A stretch of DNA of 47,178 nucleotides from an uncultured Nitrosomonadaceae bacterium (GTDB lineage Bacteria; Pseudomonadota; Gammaproteobacteria; Burkholderiales; Nitrosomonadaceae). The DNA is taken from contig CAJQRL010000024.1 of assembly GCA_905612245.1 (NCBI GenBank), positions 1 through 47,178 of the forward strand, in the 5' to 3' direction. A model generated the notes under the pieces. The model saw only the letters and a list, made by a program, of their open reading frames with translations, was not told where the DNA came from and did no database searches. How positions within the stretch are numbered: the stretch's first letter is position 1; every line of letters starts with the position of its first letter. The position numbers and the translations under genes are program-made. Shown here in pieces: positions 30,790 through 38,859 of the stretch.

Positions 30790-32112
30790 GTGAATATTTC
30801 GCGAAATTTTTATGCGTTATTAATTTCTTGGCTAATCTTTTCTCATGCTCCGTTAAATGCTGCTGATTTGGTTGATATTTACCGGGAAGCATTGGATCAG
30901 GATGCGCAGTATGCTGCTGCCCGTGCCGAGCATAAGGCAGCTCAGGAAAAGATACCTCAGGGTAGAGCAGGACTACTTCCTAATCTGACGCTTTCAGGTG
31001 TAAGGAAAAGGCAATTGATAAATCCAGGCGGTTCTCCAGAAGTAGCGCTTAATAGAGGCGGATTGGTTATTCAGGCTGTCCAGCCACTTTTTCGTATGCA
31101 AAATTTCATAGCCTATGAACAATCTAAAATTCAGGTTATGCAGGCAGATTCGCAATTTATTATAGCTTCCCAGAATCTGATCTTGCGTGTAGCACAGGCA
31201 TACTTTGATGTATTAATTGCTCAGTTCGACGTGAGGGTGGAGGAGGATCAGAAGAGAGCTATTGAACGACAGCTAAAACAGGCCAAAGCAAATTTTGAGG
31301 CGGGAAATTCTACTATGGTTGACACCAAAGAAGCTCAAGCTCGCTTTGATTTATCAGTTTCGAGATTAATCGTCGCTAGGAACGTGCTGGAAATTAGCAA
31401 ACGTAAATTACAGAAAATTACTGGACGGTACCCCAGCATCATTGCTCGTTTACATGAAAACCATGACACCAATTCATTTGTTTTAAAGTATGCCAATATG
31501 AATGATTGGCTTGCAGTAGCCGAACAGAATAGCCTTACGGTCCGAGTCCAGCAATTAGTTCTTGAAATGGCGGAGCATGAAGTGAAGAGAGCTAGGGCAG
31601 GGCACTACCCAACCCTCGATCTAGTTGCTCTCTACAGTAATCAGAAAGGTGTGGGTGGGACTTTTACCGGGAGGGGAATAGATCTAACTTCAAAGGAAAT
31701 TGGACTTCAACTAAATATCCCATTATTTAGTGGATTTGCAGTACAGTCAAGAGTGCGTGAAGCGATGGCCACTGAGGAAAAAGTACGTCATGATTTAAAA
31801 AATACATATCGTGATGCTGAGCTTAATGTTAGCCAGGAATTTCTTAATTTTACTAATGGTAGAGCCCTGGTAAAGGCGCAGATAGAGGCTGTGAGGTCTA
31901 GTCAAAGCCAACTTGAATCAACTAAACTTGGACAGGAAGTCGGGGTAAGGACTGAGGTAAATGTGTTGAATGCACAGGGGTTACATTCTCTTGCCAGACG
32001 AGATCTTAGCCGGGCATACTATAATTTGCTTATGTCAAGATTGAGGCTAGAGGCGGCGGCAGGCGAGCTGGATGAGGAGGATTTGGTGCAGATAAATAAA
32101 GTGCTGCAGTAG
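30790..32112 (+). CDS. tolC: TolC-family outer membrane channel protein
   Basis: A 440-residue outer membrane efflux/secretion protein with a signal peptide (cleavage expected after APLNA) and two OEP repeats (about residues 30-210 and 235-430) forming the beta-barrel strands and long coiled helices of TolC. Typical segments include QALDQDAQYAAARAEHKAAQ-like ALDQDAQYAAAR and the second-repeat GLQLNIPLFSGFAVQSRVREA. It would be the exit duct of type I secretion and tripartite efflux systems. Start is a GTG with only weak AAGG before it. No inner-membrane partner genes are adjacent. Confidence 0.9.
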   Translation: MNISRNFYALLISWLIFSHAPLNAADLVDIYREALDQDAQYAAARAEHKAAQEKIPQGRAGLLPNLTLSGVRKRQLINPGGSPEVALNRGGLVIQAVQPLFRMQNFIAYEQSKIQVMQADSQFIIASQNLILRVAQAYFDVLIAQFDVRVEEDQKRAIERQLKQAKANFEAGNSTMVDTKEAQARFDLSVSRLIVARNVLEISKRKLQKITGRYPSIIARLHENHDTNSFVLKYANMNDWLAVAEQNSLTVRVQQLVLEMAEHEVKRARAGHYPTLDLVALYSNQKGVGGTFTGRGIDLTSKEIGLQLNIPLFSGFAVQSRVREAMATEEKVRHDLKNTYRDAELNVSQEFLNFTNGRALVKAQIEAVRSSQSQLESTKLGQEVGVRTEVNVLNAQGLHSLARRDLSRAYYNLLMSRLRLEAAAGELDEEDLVQINKVLQ

Positions 32113-32212
32113 CAGGGTATTTTTGATTAGAAGAGTTTATTTTTATTTCTTAAATATGACTTTATTATGTAATGCATCGCGTGTTTTATAACTATTAAAA
32201 TAGGACATGTGG

Positions 32213-33937
32213 TTAATGGTAGAGCGGGTAAAGTTCAGCATAAAGTCCTTTTTCTGAAAGTAGCTCTTGGTGACCACCAGTTTCTACAATACGATTTTGT
32301 TCTATTACAATAATACGATCAACCTTCTCTAAAGTTGCTTTACGACGCGCAATAATTATGGTGGTGCGCTCTCGCATTAAGTTATCTAGTGCCGATCGTA
32401 AAAGATATTCCGACTCAGAATCCGGTACTGTAGTTATTTCATCCAGAATAAGAATAGATGGATTTTTGAGGATTGTTCGGGCAATAGCGATATGTTGACG
32501 CTGTTCTCTGGAAATTTTTATACCATGCCTACCTATGAGCGTTTGCATTCCTTGTGGCATTTTCCTAATAAATTGTATTGCATGTGCGGCATGTGCGGCT
32601 GAAATGATCTCACTTTCAGTTGAGTAACCCATTTCTCCATAAGCAATGTTAGAGGCGACCGAGTCATTAAACAGTGTTGCGTCCTGTGATAAAAATCCGA
32701 TTTTAGAACGTAAACTGTCTAATTTAATGGTGGTTAACTCTTGATTATTAAGTAAAATTTCTCCATCGGTAGGCTGTATGAATCGTGGTATTAAATTAAT
32801 TAGGGCATTTATAGTCTCATCTGAAGAACCAACCAAAGCAATTTTTTCTCCTGATCTGATGGCTAGTGAAAAATCTTTTAGAGCGCCATGATAATTAACA
32901 TGCTCAAATCGTAATTCACCTTGAGCATTACTTATGGTTATTTTCCCCTTATCTGACTGAGTTTCCAGATCTAGAACAGAGAAAATATCTTTTGCTACAG
33001 CAGCACAATTTCGTAGCGACTTATTTTCTTTGATGAGCTGCTTCAAGGATGCAGATAAAATTAATATTGAAACAATAAATGAAAAAGAACTGCCTACTGT
33101 TATCTCATCTGTAAGAGCCTGCCGAAAGGCTAGATAAAATATAGCGGATAGGGTGATGGCTACAACTATGTTTATTAAAGATTCTTTTAAAATAGTAGCA
33201 TTAGTATTCTTTATATTAAATTTTCGTATCTGGTCGGTTCCATCTTGGAAGCGCTGAAGTACATGCTTCTGGCCCCCGTTCAGCACTACTGTTTTGTAAT
33301 TTTCTGTTGATTCCTTTATTACTTGAATAAGATTTTCTGTTATTTGATATTTCTTTTCACTGGTGTCATGCGATCGGCCATAGATTATTTGTGCGCTTAG
33401 TAAAGTTATTGTGGTTAGCATTAAAGCTAATAATGATAGCTCTAAATTTAGATAGAGCATCCACATTGATAACCCTATAATAGTAAGTATATTCTTTATA
33501 AAGATGAATGCTGCTCTTGCTCCATCTTGAGTAATTTGGATTACATCAGAAGTAAGTTTTGAAACTAAATTTTCACTTGTTTGTCCTTCGTAGTATTGGC
33601 AGGGCAGTATTAGAAGCTTGTCAAATATTGCTGTTTGTAGATCTGATGTTAAGGTATTTCCTATCCAATTTATTCCATAATTGCTGATATATCTAGATAG
33701 ATTTTGTACCATAAAAAAAGCAATGATAATTAATGGAATAAACTGTACGGAGTCATAGTCTTTACTAACAAAAATGCCATCCAATATTGGTTTAATAAAT
33801 ACTGGGATAACTGTATAAGTTATCGCCATGAGAACTATACTTGATAGTGCCAGTGTAAATATTAACCGGTAGGGAGAAAGGTGGCCCATTAAGCGCAGGC
33901 ATAACTGATAATTAGTCATGGTTTGAGTATTCAGCAT
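32213..33937 (-). CDS. MsbA-like ABC exporter with degenerate ATPase site
   Basis: A 574-residue half transporter with an N-terminal six-helix ABC exporter domain (about residues 15-310) and a C-terminal nucleotide-binding domain, closest in look to MsbA, the lipid A flippase. The frame is intact but the ATPase motifs are not. The Walker A region reads GSSDETINA (370-378) where GSSGSGKST is expected, losing the Lys. The signature reads ISREQ (475-479) in place of LSGGQ, the D-loop TVPD in place of SALD, and the H-loop His is Arg531. Walker B (LILDE) and the Q-loop Gln remain. It is convergent with tolC. It may be a non-hydrolysing paralogue or a gene early in decay; a working MsbA should exist elsewhere. 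Confidence 0.85.
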   Translation of the reverse strand: MLNTQTMTNYQLCLRLMGHLSPYRLIFTLALSSIVLMAITYTVIPVFIKPILDGIFVSKDYDSVQFIPLIIIAFFMVQNLSRYISNYGINWIGNTLTSDLQTAIFDKLLILPCQYYEGQTSENLVSKLTSDVIQITQDGARAAFIFIKNILTIIGLSMWMLYLNLELSLLALMLTTITLLSAQIIYGRSHDTSEKKYQITENLIQVIKESTENYKTVVLNGGQKHVLQRFQDGTDQIRKFNIKNTNATILKESLINIVVAITLSAIFYLAFRQALTDEITVGSSFSFIVSILILSASLKQLIKENKSLRNCAAVAKDIFSVLDLETQSDKGKITISNAQGELRFEHVNYHGALKDFSLAIRSGEKIALVGSSDETINALINLIPRFIQPTDGEILLNNQELTTIKLDSLRSKIGFLSQDATLFNDSVASNIAYGEMGYSTESEIISAAHAAHAIQFIRKMPQGMQTLIGRHGIKISREQRQHIAIARTILKNPSILILDEITTVPDSESEYLLRSALDNLMRERTTIIIARRKATLEKVDRIIVIEQNRIVETGGHQELLSEKGLYAELYPLYH

Positions 33938-34148
33938 CAGCGCACAATATCAGAAATAAGGGAAATAGAGTAAATGATGCTTCAAGTTGCAGATGACAGC
34001 AAATTAAATGTTTCTGGCCGTATCATTCGTTTAGCTAAAGGATTAGGCAGTAGGAAGAGTCACTAGAGTGTTTAATACTAGCTAGGGGATCATAGGAGCG
34101 CAGGAAACTATGTGCCCGCAAAGCTGTAGTTGTTAAATCAATCGTGAA
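33938..34148. other. Intergenic region between the MsbA-like gene and the coiled-coil gene
   Basis: About 210 bases without a recognisable gene. A short plus-strand frame from 33973 (about 30 codons, MMLQVADDSKLN at the start) has no family I know and no ribosome binding site, so I do not call it. No RNA gene or terminator is evident. Confidence 0.5.
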
Positions 34149-34175
34149 ATGACATTTGGAGTACTCTGTTACCGG

Positions 34176-34205
34176 TTGACTTGGAAGGGATTATCAAATT
34201 ATAGT
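34176..34205 (+). promoter_or_regulatory. Strong sigma-70-type promoter, probably leaderless
   Basis: TTGACT at 34176-34181 and TATAGT at 34200-34205, 18 bases apart. Transcription would start about seven bases after the -10, which is the A of the ATG at 34212. No ribosome binding site precedes that ATG. Confidence 0.6.
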
Positions 34206-34211
34206 GCGTTG

Positions 34212-34721
34212 ATGAAAGAAGAGCTTAAATTGCTAGAAGAAAAGATTAATCAATTTGTACAATTGTGCCACCATCAGCGTACGGAAAATATGCAGCTGCG
34301 CGAAAAATTATCAGAAATTACCAGTGAAAATAATAATTTATCAGAAAAAATAAGTGGAGCAATTAGTCGTTTAGATACAGAGAATAATCAACTACGTCAG
34401 CAATTAACAGAAGCTACTAGTGAGAATAAGAATTTATCAGAAAAAATAAGTGGAGCAACTAGTCTTTTAGGTACGGAGAATACCCAACTGCGAGAGCAAT
34501 TAGCAGAAGCTACTAGTGAGAATAAGAATTTGTCAGAAAAAATAAGTGGAGCAACTAGTCTTTTAGGTACGGAGAATACCCAACTGCGAGAGCAATTAGC
34601 AGAAGCTACCAGTGAGAATAAGAATTTGTCAGAAAAAATAAGTGGAGCGACTAATCGTTTGGAAGTTCTCCTAACTCAATTCCCAAACTCTCCAATCATA
34701 AGTAATATAAGTAATGACTGA
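34212..34721 (+). CDS. Coiled-coil protein upstream of zapA, ZapB-like (TIGR02449 type), repeat-expanded
   Basis: A 169-residue, almost wholly coiled-coil protein. Its first 40 residues (MKEELKLLEEKINQFVQLC, then RTENMQLREKL) resemble the short ZapB-like protein, normally about 70 residues, that precedes zapA in betaproteobacteria. Between that and the C-terminal NRLEVLLTQF, which matches the usual end, lie about three and a half copies of a 32-residue unit (SENKNLSEKISGATSLLGTE, then NTQLREQLAEAT). The likely role is in Z-ring organisation with ZapA; this is inference from position and shape. The ATG at 34212 is chosen over one 63 bases upstream because a promoter lies between them. The stop overlaps the zapA start by eight bases. 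Confidence 0.75.
   Translation: MKEELKLLEEKINQFVQLCHHQRTENMQLREKLSEITSENNNLSEKISGAISRLDTENNQLRQQLTEATSENKNLSEKISGATSLLGTENTQLREQLAEATSENKNLSEKISGATSLLGTENTQLREQLAEATSENKNLSEKISGATNRLEVLLTQFPNSPIISNISND
34325..34658 (+). repeat. 96-bp in-frame tandem repeat
   Basis: Unit starts fall at 34325, 34421, 34517 and 34613, exactly 96 bases (32 codons) apart; the last unit is partial. Copies 2 and 3 differ at two of 96 positions, both silent (TTA/TTG and ACT/ACC). Copy 1 is clearly older and more diverged. Confidence 0.95.
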
Positions 34722-35004
34722 TAATAACGCTGTGGATGTCGCCATTATGGGACGCGAATTTCGAGTTACTTGCCCTGACGAGGAACGGGAAGAGTTGCTT
34801 CAAGCGGTGGCGTATCTTGATAAAAAGATGTGTGAGATCAGGGAGAATGGAAAGGTAGTTGGTTCTGAACGTATCGCTATAATGGCGGGTCTTAATATAG
34901 CCCACGAACTTCTTGCTGTGAAGGTAAAGGAAGATTGTGACATGGGGGAATTTAAGCGTAAAATTGATCGCATGCAGATGTTGCTTGACACAGCAACGCC
35001 GTAA
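34714..35004 (+). CDS. zapA: Cell division protein ZapA
   Basis: ZapA is a small cytoplasmic protein that bundles FtsZ filaments. The 96-residue protein has the N-terminal head (VDVAIMGREFRVTCPDEERE), ALVAYLDKKM-like helix AVAYLDKKMCEIRENGKV, the motif ERIAIMAGLNIAHELL and a C-terminal coiled coil. It overlaps the upstream coiled-coil gene by eight bases, so the two are co-translated. The 6S RNA gene follows, the standard order. Confidence 0.95.
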   Translation: MTDNNAVDVAIMGREFRVTCPDEEREELLQAVAYLDKKMCEIRENGKVVGSERIAIMAGLNIAHELLAVKVKEDCDMGEFKRKIDRMQMLLDTATP

Positions 35005-35020
35005 CAAAAGTTACTTTTTT
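35001..35020 (+). terminator. Short hairpin and U-tract at the end of zapA
   Basis: GTAAC pairs with GTTAC around AAAA and is followed by six T. The zapA stop codon lies within the stem. Only five base pairs, so termination would be weak. Confidence 0.45.
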
Positions 35021-35030
35021 AATTAGAGTT

Positions 35031-35204
35031 GTCCCCTGTGATGTTAGCTTAGGTGTATATTCTTTGAGCCAATATTTACAGATGGTTGTTAACCAATGTG
35101 ATGCTGTTGTGTGTATCCTATATGGAAGTGCCTGATGCATCCGGGAAATGACCGCTTTGAGCCTTATGGTTCAAGATGATCGCCTGGCGGCATATACGGG
35201 GGGC
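35031..35204 (+). ncRNA. ssrS: 6S RNA
   Basis: 6S RNA mimics an open promoter and binds the sigma-70 RNA polymerase holoenzyme in stationary phase. The segment begins GTCCCCTGTGATGTTAGC, has the TTTGAGCC stretch, the second-half hairpin TTGAGCCTTATGGTTCAAG and ends in CATATACGGGGGGC, which closes on the 5' CCCC. Its place right after zapA is diagnostic in proteobacteria. Ends are estimated by eye from the closing stem. A TTTAAT at 35018-35023 could be its -10 box. Confidence 0.85.
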
Positions 35205-35239
35205 TTTAGTAATGATGATAGCTAGCATTATTTTATAAT

Positions 35240-35698
35240 ATGCGTTACTGGTTAGTGAAAGCTGATCCGTCAGATATAAGCGTTGACGATCTTAGAAATA
35301 GGCCGAATGGAACTATTGCTTGGTATGGCATACGCAATTATCAGGCACGAAATTTCATGCGTGACCAGATGAGTGTTGGTGATCAAATCCTTTTCTATCA
35401 TTCGAGTTGTAAACAGCCTGGCATAGTAGGAACTGCTGAAGTTTGTAAATTAGCATATCCTGATTCAACTCAATTTGATCCGAATAGTAAATATTTTGAT
35501 CTGAAGGCCACTTCAGAATGCCCGCGCTGGTTTAATGTAGATATAAAGTTTGTTAGTAAGTCCCAATTAATTAGCATTAAGGAACTGAGAGGTATTCCAG
35601 CTCTGGAAGGGATGCGCATTTTACAAAAGGGTAATCGTTTATCTATTACACCCGTGGATCCTGCAGAGTGGAAATATGTTATTGGAATCATGCGATAG
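35240..35698 (+). CDS. EVE domain protein
   Basis: A 152-residue single EVE domain (PUA-like fold). It opens MRYWLVKADPSDISVDDL, with WYGIRNYQARNFMRD and VGDQILFYHSSCKQPGIVG following, all typical. The fold binds modified bases in DNA or RNA; the target of these stand-alone members is not known. No methyltransferase or restriction gene is adjacent; the neighbourhood (zapA, 6S RNA, TauE permease) is the ordinary housekeeping one in betaproteobacteria. Confidence 0.93.
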   Translation: MRYWLVKADPSDISVDDLRNRPNGTIAWYGIRNYQARNFMRDQMSVGDQILFYHSSCKQPGIVGTAEVCKLAYPDSTQFDPNSKYFDLKATSECPRWFNVDIKFVSKSQLISIKELRGIPALEGMRILQKGNRLSITPVDPAEWKYVIGIMR

Positions 35699-35779
35699 TA
35701 GTTTCTTCGTCAGAGTTGTTGTAAACAAACCAGGCTAAAATAATGCCAAAACTAAATTTCAGCTTAAGCAAAGAATAAA

Positions 35780-36577
35780 GTGGAATGGTGGCTGGGTTAC
35801 ATGTGCTTAGGTGCAGTCGTAGGTTTCTTTGCCGGATTATTTGGCATTGGTGGCGGACTGGTGATGGTTCCAGTGCTAAGCTTTCTTTTCAGTGCGCAAG
35901 ATTTTCCCCCTGATCGTATTATGCATCTCGCCCTTGGTACTTCCATGGCAGCGATAATTTTTACGTCTATTTCCAGTCTGCGTGTTCATCATATGAACGG
36001 AGCAGTAAATTGGAACACAGTAAAACTTGTTACCCCAGGGATCATCTTTGGCACATTCTGTGGCGTAATTCTTGTAAATAGTCTTTCTGGAAGATACTTG
36101 AGTATCTTCATTATCTTATTCATTTATTATGCTGCAACTAAAATGTTGGTTAATAGAACGACTAACCCTAGTCGGAATCTTCCGGGAAAAGCTGGGATGT
36201 TTGCTGCGGGGTGGATTATAGGTGGGGTGTCTAGTTTAGTAGCTATTGGCGGGGGAATATTAACTGTGCCATTCCTTTCCGCATGTAATGTAAGGTTGCA
36301 GCATGCTATTGGTACTGCATCCGCAATTGGCTTTCCTATCGCAATTGTAGGAACAGCCAGTTATATTGCTAGTGGTATCGTTCAGCCTCAGGTTCTTCCG
36401 GAATATAGCCTAGGCTATATTTATTTACCAGCACTTACAGGGATAGCCGTCTTCAGTGTAATTTCTTCCTCTATAGGTGCAAAAGTTGTTCATATTACGC
36501 AGACTAAAACTATTAGGAAGATCTTTGTAATATTGCTATATGTTCTGGGAACTAAAATGTTAGTGGGACTTTTCTGA
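35780..36577 (+). CDS. TauE/SafE family permease
   Basis: A 265-residue membrane protein with about eight helices and the two glycine-rich repeats of the family (FFAGLFGIGGGLVMVPVL and VSSLVAIGGGILTVPFLS). Members export sulfite, sulfoacetate or other organosulfur anions, but the substrate cannot be assigned from sequence. The start is a GTG. It converges with purC with only five bases between the stop codons. Confidence 0.88.
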   Translation: MEWWLGYMCLGAVVGFFAGLFGIGGGLVMVPVLSFLFSAQDFPPDRIMHLALGTSMAAIIFTSISSLRVHHMNGAVNWNTVKLVTPGIIFGTFCGVILVNSLSGRYLSIFIILFIYYAATKMLVNRTTNPSRNLPGKAGMFAAGWIIGGVSSLVAIGGGILTVPFLSACNVRLQHAIGTASAIGFPIAIVGTASYIASGIVQPQVLPEYSLGYIYLPALTGIAVFSVISSSIGAKVVHITQTKTIRKIFVILLYVLGTKMLVGLF

Positions 36578-36582
36578 AATCC

Positions 36583-37479
36583 TTATATGTTTGTCAAAAG
36601 CTTCAATACTTCCTGATATTTATCTGAAGTTTTGGTCAGAATATCCTCAGATAGAATGGGAGCAGGTGCTTTTTTATTCCAGTTATGTGTTTCTAACCAG
36701 TCTCGAACTAATTGCTTATCGTAACTTGGCGGATTTCCTCCGGGACTATATTTATCAGCTGGCCAAAATCTGGATGAGTCTGGGGTGAGCGCTTCGTCAA
36801 TAAGATAAAGTTTGCCTGTATGGTCTTGACCGAATTCAAATTTGGTGTCGGCAATAATAATGCCCTTAGTTGCAGCATAGTCTGCTGCCTCAGTGTACAG
36901 GGCGATCGCGTTGTCACGTATTTGTCGTGCTAATGTGCTGCCTATAATTTTTTCTGTTTCTGCAAATGAAATATTCTCATCATGTGCGCCCATTTCTGCT
37001 TTAGTTGAAGGTGTAAAAATTGCCCCATCAGGTAACTTAGAAGCCTCCTGTAGCCCGACAGGAAGTGCAATCCCACAAATTGCATTAGTCTTCTTATAGT
37101 CTTTCCAACCAGACCCTACAACATAGCCCCGTACGATAGCCTCTATTGGTAGTGGTTTTAGCCTCTTTACCACAAACGCACGCCCCGATACCTGGTCTAG
37201 CTCATTACTTGATACAAGTGACTCAGGCTGAATATCAGTCAGATGATTGGGTATAATATGCCCTAGTTTTTTAAACCAGAAATTAGACATAGCGGTTAAT
37301 ACTTTACCTTTGCCAGGAATTGGCGTGGGTAGAATCAAATCAAAGGCAGATAGTCTGTCTGTCTGGATGATCAATAATTTATCTTCATCAACAGCATAGA
37401 TATCTCTCACTTTCCCTCGGTGCAAGAAATTGAGACTTGTAAGACTGGATTCAAATAAAGCTTTTTTAGGTAAGGTCAT
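36583..37479 (-). CDS. purC: Phosphoribosylaminoimidazole-succinocarboxamide synthase (SAICAR synthetase)
   Basis: PurC couples aspartate to CAIR with ATP in purine synthesis. The 298-residue protein is the longer form, with [23 protein letters not shown] at the N-terminus, [27 protein letters not shown], and [32 protein letters not shown]. It directly follows purE on the same strand, and PurE makes its substrate. Confidence 0.97.
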   Translation of the reverse strand: MTLPKKALFESSLTSLNFLHRGKVRDIYAVDEDKLLIIQTDRLSAFDLILPTPIPGKGKVLTAMSNFWFKKLGHIIPNHLTDIQPESLVSSNELDQVSGRAFVVKRLKPLPIEAIVRGYVVGSGWKDYKKTNAICGIALPVGLQEASKLPDGAIFTPSTKAEMGAHDENISFAETEKIIGSTLARQIRDNAIALYTEAADYAATKGIIIADTKFEFGQDHTGKLYLIDEALTPDSSRFWPADKYSPGGNPPSYDKQLVRDWLETHNWNKKAPAPILSEDILTKTSDKYQEVLKLLTNI

Positions 37480-37486
37480 ATTTAAT

Positions 37487-37981
37487 TTACTCCAGTTCAG
37501 GAAGTGTCATTGCTTTAGTCTTATCTGCCTGTGCTTTACGGAAATCATTAAGTCGGGCAGCTATATCAGGATCAGAGAGTGCTAATAGGGAAACAGCAAA
37601 TAAACCTGCATTAGCAGCACCAGCCTCACCTATGGCAAAGGTGGCAACTGGTATGCCTTTTGGCATCTGTACTATTGAAAGTAATGAGTCTAGCCCCTTA
37701 AGATACTTGGAAGGTGCTGGTACTCCTAGAATTGGCAAGGTTGTTTTGGCTGCCAGAACTCCAGCGAGGTGAGCAGCACCACCTGCACCTGCAATAATAC
37801 AGCGCAAACCACGATCAATAGCTGTTTGTGCGTATTCAAGAGCAATATCTGGAGTACGGTGAGCAGAGATTACTTGGGTTTCATATGGGATACCAAAATC
37901 CCGTAACTGAGCCGCAGCCTGCTGCATGACACCCCAATCACTGTTGCTGCCCATAACGATACCTACTAGTGGCTTTTTCAT
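37487..37981 (-). CDS. purE: N5-carboxyaminoimidazole ribonucleotide mutase
   Basis: Class I PurE moves the carboxyl group of N5-CAIR to give CAIR. The 164-residue protein has [13 protein letters not shown], the active-site ISAHRTP and the [21 protein letters not shown] segment of the class I fold; the usual AAHLPGM reads AAHLAGV. Class I enzymes need PurK to supply N5-CAIR. purK is often the next gene, but here it is not; the next gene upstream is cbbY. Confidence 0.95.
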   Translation of the reverse strand: MKKPLVGIVMGSNSDWGVMQQAAAQLRDFGIPYETQVISAHRTPDIALEYAQTAIDRGLRCIIAGAGGAAHLAGVLAAKTTLPILGVPAPSKYLKGLDSLLSIVQMPKGIPVATFAIGEAGAANAGLFAVSLLALSDPDIAARLNDFRKAQADKTKAMTLPELE

Positions 37982-38039
37982 TTAACTCCTTATTGGTTCT
38001 GATTACTAATTTTCATACGTAGAATAATACTTATTTTTT

Positions 38040-38807
38040 TTACTGGGGGCTAATATTATTTAGCATTTTTACATCTACTAAGTTATTACTATTAGCTATT
38101 CCTGATAAAACAGTAAATGGTTTTGATGGTTCACCCAAATCAGATAGCACTACAGATGCACCGGTAAAGTCCTGTTTTTCAGTATAGCTGTTCACTGTAA
38201 CAACTGTGTCAAGACCTGCGGCAAGAGCAGATTTTAATCCACATTCAGAGTCCTCTATCGCTATACATTGTTGAGCTTGTAAGTCCAGATGTTTAAGTGT
38301 CCATAGATAAATATCCGGCGCTGGCTTTTTTTTAGGAACGATATCGCCTGCCGCGATTACATTAAACCAAGAGAGAGAATCCTCACCTAATGTAGATTTT
38401 AGAAGTGTAGTTACATTCTCCGGCGTAGTGGTGGTTGCGATCGCAATTTTTATTTTAGCAGAACGTAGTTCCTGAATTAGGCGAGTAACGCCTGGACGTA
38501 GTGGGATTAGACCACGATTAAGTAATGCTACAAAATGCTTTGTTTTAGTACTATGTAAATCAGCAACCCAATCGTCTAATTCGTTTATCTTTAATTTGTC
38601 AGGGGCATATGTTTCCATATAATAGCGGATACGTTCTTTTCCCCCTGTGATATTAAGCAGCTCTCCGTATAGCGCAATGTTCCAATCCCAGTTAAGGCCA
38701 AAATCATTAAATGCGGCATTAAAAGCAAGGCGGTGACCATCACGTTCGGTATCAGCTAATGTGCCATCAACGTCAAATAACACTGCAGAAATCTTATTAT
38801 TTCTCAT
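38040..38807 (-). CDS. cbbY: Xylulose-1,5-bisphosphate phosphatase CbbY (HAD family)
   Basis: CbbY dephosphorylates xylulose-1,5-bisphosphate, a tight inhibitor formed by RuBisCO side reactions. At 255 residues it shows the HAD motifs: DVDGTLADTE (motif I, Asp nucleophile), IATTTTPENV (II), the lysine in PKKKPAPDIY (III) and IEDSECGLKSA (IV). The CbbY-specific marks are also there: TGGKERI in the cap, LRPGV and VIAAGDIVPKKKP. This points to a Calvin-cycle organism. It sits outside any cbb operon, between purE and sua5. Confidence 0.88.
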   Translation of the reverse strand: MRNNKISAVLFDVDGTLADTERDGHRLAFNAAFNDFGLNWDWNIALYGELLNITGGKERIRYYMETYAPDKLKINELDDWVADLHSTKTKHFVALLNRGLIPLRPGVTRLIQELRSAKIKIAIATTTTPENVTTLLKSTLGEDSLSWFNVIAAGDIVPKKKPAPDIYLWTLKHLDLQAQQCIAIEDSECGLKSALAAGLDTVVTVNSYTEKQDFTGASVVLSDLGEPSKPFTVLSGIANSNNLVDVKMLNNISPQ

Positions 38808-38859
38808 TATTTATTATGAAGATACCAGTTTGGCATTTGTTATTAAGAAATTTAAGTGG

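Noticed and set aside
33973-34065. Short frame of about 30 codons before the coiled-coil gene
   Set aside because: No ribosome binding site and no recognisable relatives; too short to support.
34325-34658. Tandem 96-bp units as a CRISPR-like array
   Set aside because: The units are contiguous with no spacers, and they are in frame within a coiled-coil protein.
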